64,000 nt of DNA from Prosapia bicincta (GCA_036971475.1 JBAIZL010000003.1:79613928-79677927), one strand, 5' to 3'; counted from the stretch's first letter, positions 35,601 to 46,713 are shown. The notes: generated by a model not told the origin, from the letters alone. Made by a program: numbers and translations.

Positions 35601-35890
35601 TAAGTTAATGTAACATTTATAAAAATTGTTTTATCATTGAATAATGTAAGATTAAATTTGTGCTTACTATACTAAATAAATCTTATCATTAAACATTTTG
35701 TTGCATTTTACATTGCAATGTATTTTACATTTTGTTGAATTTTACAAATTATCCTTGAATACAATTTTTGTATTACAAAAAGTTGCTTAGTTTTTTTTAT
35801 ATTATTACTGAACACTCACTGTCAAAATGGTAGTTTTTTATTAATTATTTAATTTGTCTTCATTATAGTATGCAAATACTGTAGTTTTTA
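32660..35890. other. Long AT-rich stretch without a supportable gene
   Basis: No exon or element can be delimited. GC-richer islands occur at about 33728-33835 (with the small palindrome CGAGGCACCGCCTCGG) and 34345-34515, where GTCGGTCACGGGTGACC and GGTCACCGGTGAC form short palindromes related to those near 21630. The rest is simple AT-rich sequence. Confidence 0.45.
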
Positions 35891-35895
35891 AACTA

Positions 35896-37230
35896 CGAGG
35901 GCCGTTTTTTTTTTCAACCTCCGGTGGGCCATAAATAAAAGACAAGTGAATAGAACAAAATTATTTTATTACCAAAATGTATGTACACTTATGCTTATTT
36001 CTCAACATAATCACCCTGAAGATTGAGGCATTTGTCATACCTGTGGACAAGCTTTCCAATACCCTCTTCATAAAATGTTGCCGCCAATGAATTTAAATGA
36101 GTCTTGACCGTGTCTTGAAGTTCCTCAGTAGTCGGAAAGTGCTGACCTCCAAGCCATTTCTTCAGTTCAGGAAAAAGATGGAAGTCGCTCGGTGCTAGGT
36201 CGGGACTGTAAGGTGGGTGGTCGAAAATTTCCCACTTAAATTGTTCAAGAAGTTGTTGGGTTACACCTGCAGTGTGAGGGCGGGCGTTGTCATGAAGCAG
36301 AACAATTCCTGATGTCAGCATGCCTCTTCTTTTGTTCTGAATGGCTCGCCGCAAACGTCGTAAAGTTTGGCAATAAACAGCTGCATTAATTGTGGTCCCA
36401 GGCTGCATGAACTCCACAAGCAACGGACCTTTTTGGTCCCAAAAGACCGTAGCCATAACTTTTCGGTTGCTGAAAGTTTGCTTGAATTTTTTGGGTTTAT
36501 TCGGTGAATTTGTGTGCATCCATTGTTGAGATTGTTGCTTTGTTTCGGGTGTGTCATGAAGAATCCAGGTCTCATCTCCGGTTACAATTGATTTTAAAAA
36601 ATCTACTCCTTCATTGCGATAACGTTCAAGGAATGTCAAAGCTGAAGCCATTCGGCGAGTTTTGTGGGTGTCACTCAACATCTTTGGCACCCAGCGAGCA
36701 CAAATCTTTTTGTAGCCTAAATGTTCAGAAACAATAGAGTACAGAGAAGATCTCGACACTTCTGGAAATTCCAAAGACAAAGCACTTATTGTGAATCTAC
36801 GGTTTTCTTTAACCACTTTGTCAACTCGTTCAACAAGATCGTCTGTAGCGACAGACTTGCGTCCTTGACCTCCTTCATCATGCACGTCGGTTCGGCCAGT
36901 TTTAAACTTACGACACCATTCCCGCACAACACCTTCACTCATAATGTTTTCTCCGTAAACACGGCACATTCTCCGATGGATTTCTGCTGCACTATTCCCT
37001 TCTGCTTGCAAGAAACAAATAACACTTCTCAACTCACATTTGGCGGGAGAATCAATAGACGCGGCCATGTTTACCCGACTGCAGCTAAGCGCAAACTGGC
37101 TACTTGAACTCGGGAGTGACAAAAGTTGTAGTGGGGAAGATGCGCGATCGACTGCTGCGCACAGGGCCGGTCTGTGACCTTTCTAGCCATCATGGCGTGC
37201 GATCGGAGGTTGAAAAAAAAACGGCCCTCG
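35896..37230 (-). mobile_element. Mariner transposon, full length
   Basis: The element is 1335 bp, the usual mariner size. The terminal inverted repeats start CGAGGGCCGTTTTTTTT and end in TTCAACCTCCG on both sides (about 28 bp). TA lies at both flanks (35894-35895 and 37231-37232), the mariner target duplication. The transposase frame is open throughout, and the two ends are nearly identical, so the insertion is recent compared with everything else in the window. Confidence 0.95.
35995..37122 (-). CDS. Mariner transposase, apparently intact
   Basis: A 375-residue frame (357 if translation starts at the internal MAASIDSPAK at 37068, which I prefer, since mariner transposases are about 345-355 residues). 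It has an N-terminal paired helix-turn-helix region (EIHRRMCRVYGENIMSEGVV and GRKSVATDDLVERV), then the catalytic triad: D in VTGDETWILH, D in LLHDNARPHTA, and D in SPDLAPSDFHLF. Exactly 34 residues separate the second and third Asp, which is DD34D, the mariner signature. A YSPDLAPSDFHLF box is also present. There is no stop or frameshift. It cuts and pastes the element at TA sites in the nucleus. Nothing indicates whether it is expressed. Confidence 0.95.
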   Translation of the reverse strand: MSLPSSSSQFALSCSRVNMAASIDSPAKCELRSVICFLQAEGNSAAEIHRRMCRVYGENIMSEGVVREWCRKFKTGRTDVHDEGGQGRKSVATDDLVERVDKVVKENRRFTISALSLEFPEVSRSSLYSIVSEHLGYKKICARWVPKMLSDTHKTRRMASALTFLERYRNEGVDFLKSIVTGDETWILHDTPETKQQSQQWMHTNSPNKPKKFKQTFSNRKVMATVFWDQKGPLLVEFMQPGTTINAAVYCQTLRRLRRAIQNKRRGMLTSGIVLLHDNARPHTAGVTQQLLEQFKWEIFDHPPYSPDLAPSDFHLFPELKKWLGGQHFPTTEELQDTVKTHLNSLAATFYEEGIGKLVHRYDKCLNLQGDYVEK

Positions 37231-37489
37231 TATATATTCATTTATTCTTTGCTAGCATTATATTTGACTTTAACCTTACAAAAAGAACAAATAACATTGG
37301 TTATCAAATATTTCTACAGTGTTCGGAGACAGGAATAATAATTTATATCGTACTAATAGAGACGTATAATGATGTACATCATATGAATCTTTGTAGTAAA
37401 TAATTATATATTTTGTTTAATTTACAGAAAGAATGAGATGGGTAAATTATTATTGTTAAATTTTCACTAAATTAAAAAATATTTTACTC

Positions 37490-38275
37490 TTTTGGTATCG
37501 CTTGGCAAAAAAAAACACTACTTACTGATATTTTTCAACAGACGCGTTTCACACTAGGTCAGTGCATTGTTCGATGCTGTGAGTATCGGACAAGATTGTT
37601 GATCAGGTGTGTTGTGTTGTGAGTTTGTGGTGTATTGGTGTTCTGGTAAAAAAAAAAACAACCCAAATCAAATTTCGACATCACATACAAAACACACTAC
37701 ACTCATACACCAATATAAGCATTAGTCTAAAAATTCTACACTACATAAAAAAAACCAACAAACTAAACACAACAGAAAACTACGAGTTATACAAACACCA
37801 CAAAAACTATCTACAACACATTCTAAACGACAAAACACACTCACAATCAAATACTATATTTGAACACATAATTAACAACTACTCTGTGAACAATAATATA
37901 CTACAGAACACCAATATACCACAGACTTACACCATCATAATACACCTGAGCAACAGTCTTGTCCGTGACTCACAGCATTTTAGATTAATGATTATATTGG
38001 TGAGTGATTATAGTGTGTTTTATATGTGATGGCGAAATTTGATTTGGGTTGTTTTTTTTTCACCAGAACACCAATACACCACAAACTCATACCAACACAA
38101 CACACGTGATCAAAAGTCTTGTCCATGACTCACAGCATTGAACAATGCACTGATCTAGTTCAAAACACTTCTGCTGAAAAATATCAGTAAGTCGTTTTTT
38201 TTTTTTGCTAAGTGATACCAAAAGTATAATATACAAGATGAACCTCGAAATGTACAACACAAAAACTGCAAATTA
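37490..38275. mobile_element. Mosaic of Penelope-like family II fragments in both orientations
   Basis: 37490-37650 is the 3' tail on the minus strand. From about 37650 to 37990 the plus strand reads KILHYIKKTNKLNTTENYEL, then YKHHKNYLQHILNDKTHSQS, the segment after the nuclease. A short minus piece follows at about 37990-38050, then a plus-strand 3' tail to 38275. Each junction switches strand, as with the pairs at 7, 10.5, 26.4 and 28.7 kb. Confidence 0.65.
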
Positions 38276-38461
38276 AAAAAAAAAATGTTTTTTTGGTTGT
38301 AAATCCAAACTCTGTATTCAGGGTTATAGTAACAGTTGTTACTACTCTTATTTTTAAAATATGAAGTCAAGAGTTCTATACCAGTAGAAAATAAAGATTC
38401 ATTGCATGCAATAGTCCAAATGGCTTTGAATAAAACTAAACTGTTGTTTCTTCTTGCACAG

Positions 38462-38537
38462 GAATATGAGTCTCATTTTAGTGAAGAGAGTCAAACAACT
38501 GCAGAAGGTGTTAATCCTGGAATCAGTCAGAGAATAG
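38462..38537 (+). CDS. Linker exon between N-terminal exon pairs and finger exon
   Basis: Acceptor TTTCTTCTTGCACAG ends at 38461 and donor AATAG|GTGAGTT begins at 38538. The 76 nt encode EYESHFSEESQTTAEGVNPG then ISQRI and leave one base. The start phase (0) accepts A2 or B2; the end phase (1) fits the finger exon at 46792 (making Asp) and also the exon at 58889 (making Gly). The 25 residues are polar and match no family I know. The exon call rests on splice sites and phase agreement with both neighbours. Confidence 0.55.
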
Positions 38538-38862
38538 GTGAGTTACAGTAATAGCAATTATTTCTTTATCTAACTCTTTTATTACTAAGTATAAATTGTA
38601 ACATTAAAAAATGAATTGCATAAGTTGAAAATAGTGAGAAGTTAGTTGGACCATGTTAGCCAAGTGAACACTAAGTGGAATTATTAGTTTCAAAATTTAA
38701 TGGATCATAAATGGTTAAATCTTTTTTTCTCAATACATCAACAAATTTTGGTTATTTGGTAAAATACTGCTGTTGGTTTTTGAAAACAAGTAGAAACAGC
38801 AAATTTCAACTTTTACACATAATTTTGTAAAAATAAAGTTAGAAAATTTGATTTAATTAATA

Positions 38863-39417
38863 CAGTAGAGTCCCAAAAATCCCAGTCCTGATTTTTCGAG
38901 CTTCCATCAAATTCGATCCTATTTCTGTTTGAGCCTATTTTATCTATTTGAAAGGAAATCAGTCGGCCTTCCAAGAAACGTTTATAGCCATGCAGTATGC
39001 ATGGGAAATGAGTCGGGCTTCCAAAATATATTTATAGCCATACATTATGCAAAGGAAATAAGTCTGGCTTCCAAGATATGTTTATATCAATACGGTATGC
39101 AAAGGAAATAAGTCAGGCTTCTGAAAAATGTTTATATCAATACGGTATACATAAAAAATGAGCTGGGCTTCCAAGAAATGTTCAGATAAACTTAATATAA
39201 AATGCACTAAATAAGTTTATATGAACATTTCATATAAACTTATGAAATGTTCATATAAACTTATTTAGTGCATTTTTAATTATAGTATTAGGATTCATTA
39301 AAACTTTAGTTTTTTCTAATGCATAGGAACCTACTAATGTAAATCCGTTTAATCTGAGTTTTCGGTAATCCGAGGTGGTCTTGGTCCCATCTAACTTGAA
39401 TTATCATGACTCTACTG
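38863..39417. mobile_element. pogo-like MITE, 555 bp, with an internal minisatellite
   Basis: Ends CAGTAGAGTCCC and, in reverse complement, CAGTAGAGTCAT are flanked by TA on both sides. Inside are four tandem copies of a unit of about 57 bp at roughly 38950-39180 (each has GGAAATNAGTC, GGCTTCC and TTTATA blocks) and a palindrome at about 39184-39280. No coding function. Confidence 0.75.
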
Positions 39418-39419
39418 TA

Positions 39420-40375
39420 TTTGGAAAAAATTGCTAAGTTTTTGAAATCCTGAACAACTGAAGTAGATATTAATCAAGTCTTAAGTTAGGACTGAATGTT
39501 AGTAATGTAAATGTGGCATCAGACAGGGGGTGTAAAAGAGTGAAATTAGATTTTAGGGAATTAATTTTAAATTTCATAGAAGACCAGACAGGTAGGTTGA
39601 AAAAGTATATTGTAAGCTGCTTACAGGTATAAGACATAACAAAAACAGGTTATGAGAGGTAGAATTTAAATATAATGAGTATATTGCTAAAGTCACTGAC
39701 TTAAACAAAGTCTCTAATTAATTACACTATATTACTTACGTTTAATGATGAAATTGTCCTACGTTGCATATGTCTATTGTCTTTATATTGATAGGAGTAT
39801 GTACACTCAAGTTCAAGGAGTTCTAATGTTGCGATACACTTGTTCAATATTAAATGTTCTCTAAACACTTGGAATAAATGTTATTGAAATGTTCACTAAC
39901 AATAGAGATTAAAAAGTAGTTTCACTTGCAGTTACAAACAGGTATAATGTTCATAAAGAACAAGAGCATGTGCTAATATTTCTGGGTAGGATTGATAAGG
40001 TTTCATTAGGTTGAAATTGTAAAACAGCAAAATATGCAAATAAAATGATCCTTAAAATTAAGTAAATGAATAAATAGTTAGATTGAGTAGATGTTGAAAC
40101 TTATATAAAGAAGAGATTAGATGATGAAAGCAGAAAAATCAGAGTAAGCATGAGAGGGGAAAAGTGGTAAAATACCAGAAGTTAGAGAACGTGGTTAGGA
40201 GCATAACTAAGTCCAACATTAATGAAAGTGGAAATAAGGATAAAGCTTGCATGGCATTCTGACGTAGAAGTCATATGAGCCTTTAGAGATTTAGTCGACA
40301 TTTGGAAAGTTGTATAATACATAGACTAAAGAGAGTACTGTGATTATGTAGGCGTTAGATACGCATTAACATTGA
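39420..40375. other. Intron-like stretch
   Basis: Less repetitive than its surroundings, but with no exon or element I can support. Confidence 0.45.
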
Positions 40376-40379
40376 ACAT

Positions 40380-40690
40380 AAACACAAGAAATATATACAA
40401 GAATTATAAAAACTTATTAAAAAATATTTTATTATTAAAAATTGTTTTATATACAATTATAGAAACTTTAATTTCAAAAACGTTTCAATGACATTATGAC
40501 ATCATCTTCAATGATGATATCACAAACAAAACTAATTACAAAAATTAAACATGTCCTATAATATTATAGGTTATGTTCAATTTTTTTAATTAAAGTTTTG
40601 CTAATGAAGATGATGATATAATGTCATTGAAATGCGTTTGAAATTAAAGTCTTTATAATTGTAAGTTGTATATATTTCTTGTGTTTATAA
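40380..40690. repeat. Inverted-repeat element with paired hairpin-GAAA motifs
   Basis: The two sides mirror each other around about 40560. The minus strand near 40475-40515 reads TTGAAGATGATGTCATAATG, then TCATTGAAACG; the plus strand near 40605-40640 reads AATGAAGATGATGATATAAT, then GTCATTGAAATGCG. Both outer ends carry the block TATATTTCTTGTGTTTAT in opposite directions. Probably two retroelement 3' ends joined head to head. Confidence 0.55.
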
Positions 40691-40694
40691 CCTT

Positions 40695-41385
40695 AACTCA
40701 CAAGCCAGCTTAAATATTTATTGCAAAATAAATTTGACAGCTGTTCAAGTCTATCTTCTGCTTTCAGCTGAGTCAGAATAGGTTAAGCTTTGTACTAATT
40801 GTGATTGTAACAGTAATTACAGTTTGCTAAGTTTAGAAAGATGAATAATGTAGTAGAGGCAATATTTAATTGTGTATAAATTTGTAAAAAATTACTTTAT
40901 ATATTAAAAAACCAAAATAGTAATTCAGAAATAAATTACGATTTTGTAGAGGAGTGAAAATGTATAGATCTTAATGGCTATTGGTTAAACATACTTAATT
41001 CTTAATGAAACTTTAAATCAATAACCACCAGCAACTATGGTAAAATGTAATAAACTACTGATGAACTCCAAAATTGAAATGTTTAATAGAATATCATCAT
41101 AGTACATTACATTAAAAATAATATCTTCAAAACTAAAGTCATACTGTGGAGGAAGTAAAATCAGAGACGTTTGATTTCACCTCTGAGAAGGTCGACTTTT
41201 TAATTAATTTTACATAAGGTGATATCGTATCAAATAAATACAAAAATTTAAAGACATATAGTGTTGGTGTTGTAAGGCTTTAATAACAGATTTTATTGCA
41301 GTGGAAATGATTGCTGATAATCTTGTAGGCATGCAAGATTTTAAATTGAAGGAAAAGAACAAAAATATTCAACAAGGTTCATAAT
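40695..41385. other. Intron-like stretch
   Basis: AT-rich with no gene or delimited repeat seen. Confidence 0.4.
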
Positions 41386-41388
41386 AGT

Positions 41389-41829
41389 TAAATAAAAGTG
41401 GTTGACTTGCGAGTCAGGTACAACTATTTATTTATATAGGCAATGTTTCAATTACGTCTTCAGGCCTTATTCCTTCTGTACTCTATTAAAAAATATCGTC
41501 ATGACATAACCTTAGTATATTTGTGAAAACAAACATATACGCTTTCCTTAACTCACAGCAGTTTGTCCATATGAACTAGCGATAGACTCAAGAAAGCTTG
41601 AAGCGTGTCCTCTTGAGTCTATCGCTAGTATACATGGGCAAAGGTGCTGTGAGATAATGAAAGCGTATATGTCTGTTTTTATAAATATACTAAGGTTATA
41701 TCACTGCGTTATTTTTAAAAAATGTGCAGGAGGATTAAGGCCTAAAGACAATAACATACCCGTTATTAAAATGTTGCCTGTATAAATAAATAATTGTACC
41801 TGACTCGCAAGTCAACTACTTTTATTTAA
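41389..41829. repeat. Foldback element, about 440 bp, nearly all stem
   Basis: 41389-41600 and about 41612-41829 are inverted copies over their whole length. Outer blocks are AAAGTGGTTGACTTGCGAGTC and GACTCGCAAGTCAACTACTT; inner blocks are GCGATAGACTCAAGA and TCTTGAGTCTATCGC. Arms differ by scattered substitutions and small gaps. No coding. A transcript would form a long imperfect hairpin. Confidence 0.8.
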
Positions 41830-42265
41830 CAATAATCTCTGAGAGTGTAATCATGATTAATAAGGTTCAAAATAGTCTCATTAATAATATCAGATACTAC
41901 AAATGTTAGAAATTGAGTTTTATAAAGTAAGAATGCCAATGGCAAATTTTACAACTAATGTCATTCCGTTATTGGTCCAACTCTCATAATGTAACTTTTA
42001 GTGGCCAAATTGGGAGCACTAGGTAATATTGGTGTCATCCAGCAAAATATTTTTATAGCACATTAAAAAAATACACAAAATTAACACACATTCATACAAA
42101 ATTATTTTTGGCATGTTAACATTATTTTATTGTAGTGGGGTAATGTCCATCACATAAACAATGTGTGAGCAAAACTCTTCACCATGGAATTCAAATGAGA
42201 CTGATCCTTGAATGTCCCTAACTTTATAATAACAAAATGCTCTACATAAAAACACAACCTCATAA
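41830..42265. other. Intron-like stretch
   Basis: No exon, element or repeat recognised. Confidence 0.4.
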
Positions 42266-43200
42266 TACAGTAATACCCCGTACTTACACGATAGGTGGGA
42301 CAGAGCGATAGCCTTATAAGTCGGGGTATAATTTTACATACAATCACATAGGAATCATGTTTAATTGGGACCAAAGACTAAATAAATTAATAATTTAGAA
42401 GAAAAATGTGTATGTATTAAAATCTTAAATACATAATACAACAAAACATTGTATTATATGCATACGTATTGCAAAGAAGTAAGTAAAAAGAAGTTATTTT
42501 GACAAGGCTTCATAAAATGTAGTAAATTAGTTTGACAGATTGAAGAGTTCTTCTTTTCACTCAGAATATCCTCGTTACTCGCTATTTTTTTTTTTTTTTT
42601 TTTTTGTGGCAGAAATATTTTTATTGTTGGAGTATTTGTTTTCCAAAATTTGTAAGCCTCGCTCGATTAAACTAAGGCATTTTTTCAAGTTTCCAACCAT
42701 CATTTCATCTTTTACGTCAACTGGATCTAAATAGTCTGTGTTTTTAATGTCTTGCTCATGAGTTTCTGAACGTCATCATTATCCACTTCTAGATTGAGTC
42801 TTACAAAACCGACAACTTCTTCAATCACAGCAGCAATTTCATCAGATTCTGGCACTAATTCCGCTTAAGTTTCAGTAGCGAAAAATTCAAAGTTTTTTTG
42901 TGAAATTTCATTCCAAGATTGTCCAATGTTTCTCAAAGCGTCTGTTTTCATATAGTTTCTAGGGACATATACATTCAATTAAACAATGCTAACCACATAA
43001 TAGAATCTTTGGTTAACCTCATAATAGAATTATGCCACAGTTTCACAGGCGTTAAAGAAATTTGCTGAAGTTTACATACTCCAGTACAAATCATTTACAC
43101 TCTTTGACCATATTTTTCTTGGGCTGTGCTCATCTCTATAACATATCCTCGCAACCAACCTAAACACTGAGGATGATGATTAGTGTAGTAAAAAATGTTT
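42266..43200 (-). pseudogene. Tigger/Jerky-like transposase remnant
   Basis: The left edge (ACAGTAATACCCCGTACTTA) has a Tigger-type end. On the minus strand, frames at about 42960-42600 read MKTDALRNIGQSWNEISQKN, then AELVPESDEIAAVIEEVVGF and MMVGNLKKCLSLIERGLQIL, with a stop and frame changes between. These are the C-terminal blocks of Tigger/JRK-type transposases. A poly(A) run (T on the plus strand, 42586-42605) interrupts the tail. The DDE core and the right end were not found. Confidence 0.65.
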
Positions 43201-43269
43201 TTAATGCTTATTAAATGCTTAGTTATAAATGGGAAAAATAGTAAAAAAAATGTAAACACTATTTAATTG

Positions 43270-44300
43270 TAAAAATTGGGAGCGCACCGGTGCACTTGCC
43301 GTCTCTGGCAGTGGAATTATTGAAATGCTATGCGGGTTGCATATCGTTGCATCTAACTATTGTGCCTGTTGTTTTCATCTCAATAATTTTATTTCTACCA
43401 TATACAGGTTTATTGGGGACATCAAAACAGTGTATTATACATTAAAATATTGTTTTATTTATCAGGTAACAATAAAAAAAAAGAAATTTACATAAAATAT
43501 CAACTAATAAAAATGATAAAATACTGTATGGCAAATAATAAAACTCAATAAAAAGACAGAGAAAAAAAAGATAATTTACATAAAAATCTAAAATACCTAC
43601 TACTAAAGTATACTACGTACTAAAATAACCACTTAATGTTTAACTCAGTATGTTTGTTTCTGCTTGTGCCATATGTTTCATAAAGCGACAGAGATCGATA
43701 ATGTAAACGCAGACATAAATAATACATATGTCACGTCCGAGACTATTTATAGCCGAGATTAGCTGACATTTGTTTACTACAATCTTATGATGACACATTA
43801 GGTTTTCGGGCTTCCAAGCATTTTGTCAATGACTCTTATTTATAGTAGTCTGTTTCCACCTCGAGTAGGTTCATTCACTCTAATAGGACAGTTATCGTTT
43901 ATTCTTGCATTAGTTCAGAAAGCTTAGTTTATTTTTATGATCGTTGTTTTTACCAGATATTTTGCCGCATTAAGTGGTTTAAACTATAAAAACATTTAAA
44001 TATAAAAATTAAACCAAATTAAATCTGTTCATGAAACTCCCTGAAGCATTGTTTCAGTTGAAGCATCAAAAGTTTACTTGAGATTGTTGTATTTAAAAAC
44101 GACTCAGGCAAAATGTTCTCCAAACTCTTCTGAAGCACTGACGTAAAAATCAAACCTTTATACAAACACTTATTGACAATAGAGAAGCTTTAACTAGACT
44201 GGGAGTGAGCGTGCCGGTGTGCCCGCCTTCTCTCAGAAGGGAAGAGGAGAGCACACCAGCATGCTCTCAGTGCCTTGCAAGGGAACCCATAGAACAAATT
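43270..44300 (-). mobile_element. Non-autonomous piggyBac-like element, copy 2
   Basis: This is the reverse complement of 20131-21190 over most of its length, including the GAGCGTGCCGGTG subterminal block, a CTCTAATAGGACAGTTATCG block and an AAGCATTTTGTCAATGACTC block. The ends have lost the clean TTAA and CAGCACG motifs, so this copy is older or truncated. Confidence 0.7.
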
Positions 44301-44638
44301 TAATTAAATAATAAGTTCTTTCACAAGTCTTCACATGATTAAGTTTTAATAAAAAGGCTTTAGTGAATATCACGGATTACAAAATCATCTAGTTGAAATT
44401 TGTATCAAACTTCACACGAAAAATGTATATCATCTTTGTACAGCTTCTTTGTTGCTTGCATTAAAAAAGGAAAATCTGAAAAATCTTTGCAGTTTTAAGC
44501 TTACACATACAAAATAAAATCTGAGAAATACCTAAATCCAATACTGTCGTATATACAAAAATGTGAAAAATCCCCAAACCTCACTAACAATGCTATCCAA
44601 ATTAAAAAAAGACAACTGTAAATTTTTTTCAGCAAGCT

Positions 44639-44878
44639 TCAAGATGATGTGTCATCATCTTTATAGCTGTTTACTCGTAAGCTGGTGTGCGATCAATCGA
44701 TAGAAAAAAAAGCTAGCCCTCAGATGGTGTCATCATCTTTATAGCTGTTCACTCGTAAGCTGGCGTGTGATCAATCGATAGAAAAAAAAGCTAGCCCTCA
44801 GATGATGTGTCATCATCTTTATAGCTGTTCACTCGTAAGCTGGCGTGCGATCAATTGATAGAAAAAAAGCTAGCCCTA
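44639..44878. repeat. Tandem repeat, about 80 bp unit, three copies
   Basis: The unit contains GTGTCATCATCTTTATAGCT, ACTCGTAAGCTGG and GATCAATCGATAG, and ends AAAAAAGCTAGCCCT. The three copies differ by a few substitutions and a small gap. It includes short palindromes (ATCGAT, GATGAxxxxTCATC). Confidence 0.85.
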
Positions 44879-45205
44879 TTATAAAACATTAGATTTTGTA
44901 GTTTGTGTTACATCAAAGGCCTTCGCTAAGAAATTTCAGGCTTTGCAGTCATTTAGAAAAACTGATTTAAATAAATTTGTTTAAAACTTTATGTAAATGA
45001 TCTGTTTAATATGACAAATCAAATAAAATGATATTTATAAACCTTTCGACCTTGTCAGAACTACATTATTGTAATATATATACTATACCTCATATTATAA
45101 TGTCTGTGGAGTGGTCTTTTGTTTCCTCTGCTCTTCCACATGACTATGCTCGCCTTTCGAGATCGCTCACCAGCTTATGTGGGACCAGATATACAAACCT
45201 TACAT

Positions 45206-45858
45206 CATGGGTTCTCAAACTGGGGGTGTAGAATGTTTTCGGGGTCATGGGATAAGTGCACTGGAACCGCCTTCTGATGAGAGTTGTGCGTCCTCAATTA
45301 GGTATATCAGCAGGTAGACTGACGTGACATGTGCATACTGAACTATATCATTTTTTTGTAGAACGTTTAGTTTTGATAGACCATGATTATTGAGTTATGG
45401 TCTCTATGCTCAAGGATAACATCTGTGTATCATAGATAAAAGTCTTTATTAATATTATAATACTTTTCTTCATTTTATTGTGAAAACACTAATAGTTATA
45501 ATGGTTTTATTGGTTAAAATATGTTTTATTCAAATATGTATAACATTATTTGTTTACATTAGGTATGAATTTTTAACAGTTTTTCAAGATAGATGTTGTG
45601 CAAGGCCTGAACCAAGTTTACCCCTGTAGGCAGCATTGTGAGTTAGAGGATTAAATATATTTATATGTTACATGAATATTTATATTAAAAGTTAAATATA
45701 ATTATCTAATGTTTAACTGAGCTAACTAGTTTCACCAAACATCAGAATACTTGGATTGTAATTTTTCATGTAATTTTTTTAATATAAAGGGAGGTTGCGA
45801 CCTCATATCAGTCTTATAAATGCAGAGGGTGCAGAGCCTGAAAGCTTGAATGGCCCAA
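45206..45858. mobile_element. Non-autonomous hAT element with 8-bp target duplication
   Basis: The left end CATGGGTTCTCAAACTGGGG is a typical hAT end of the CAGGGGTTCTCAA type. The right end is degenerate (reverse complement TTGGGCCATTCAAGC). The exact duplication CCTTACAT lies at 45198-45205 and 45859-45866. No transposase sequence is visible inside the 653 bp. Confidence 0.8.
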
Positions 45859-45869
45859 CCTTACATCAT

Positions 45870-46375
45870 ATACAGATGGGTGGGTACAGATTTGCTACAC
45901 TTATTAAATTCAATTTTAATCCTAGCATATATTATCTTAACAAGTGGTGTTTTATTATCAGTCAAATACAACACTACTGATATTATCTTCTTTTCATAAA
46001 TCTTATTTCATATACAGTATTTTCTTAACTGTATATATCAGCACATACTATAAGAAATATGTCAATTAATATCACTATTATTACATAGGAAGTTGTTTAT
46101 GTGGTCAGAATCTTTGTGAAATCACAGTTCTGTATTGTTTTTGATTTTTTATAAAATTCAACTCTAGAAATTTGCAAAGCTGAGCTTCCACTCAAATTAG
46201 CCATCGTCTGATTATCATGATATCATAATTTAACAAAATTAACAATGTTTAAGGTAAATTTTTCTGACTACTTATTTTCATAAGCCTGAATATTCTCCTA
46301 CAGTAGTATTTTTTCCCAAAGTAATAGTCTTACTTGAAAACTCAAACTAATTTTTACAAATCCATTAGTTGTATT
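45870..46375. other. Intron-like stretch
   Basis: AT-rich with no recognisable feature. Confidence 0.4.
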
Positions 46376-46378
46376 GGT

Positions 46379-46713
46379 AAAATTTTATAAACTGGCACTT
46401 ATAAGCTGCGGGCCTTGGAGAGGGGAGGGTGGAGGTGCTTGCAGGTTATTTTCAAAAGCATCGATCCTTGGATTTCCACTGTCTCATAGGGTTGATTCAT
46501 TATTTTGTTATTTATTAATTCTTTAATGTGTAGTAAAAATAACAACAAATGAAAATGGAGCATTCACGAAGCATGCTAATAGGATTGTCTAAGGGTAAGG
46601 ACTGGTAGGCCGCGATTTATGGCCCTGATGAGGGTTGATAACAGTGTGTGGTGTTTTATAGATGACGAATACACAATTTCTACCTAAGAGCCAAGTGCCA
46701 GCTTATAAAATTT
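46379..46713. mobile_element. MITE-like element upstream of the finger exon
   Basis: Ends AAATTTTATAAACTGGCACTT and, in reverse complement, AAATTTTATAAGCTGGCACTT mirror each other. The middle is GC-richer (CTGCGGGCCTTGGAGAGG). The class is unknown; it ends about 80 bp before the next exon. Confidence 0.55.

Noticed and set aside
36504..37107. Plus-strand frames opposite the mariner transposase
   Set aside because: Shadows of the minus-strand transposase gene without independent features.
44639..44878. Possible CRISPR-like array
   Set aside because: The three units are contiguous without unique spacers and lie in a eukaryotic genome. A plain tandem repeat.
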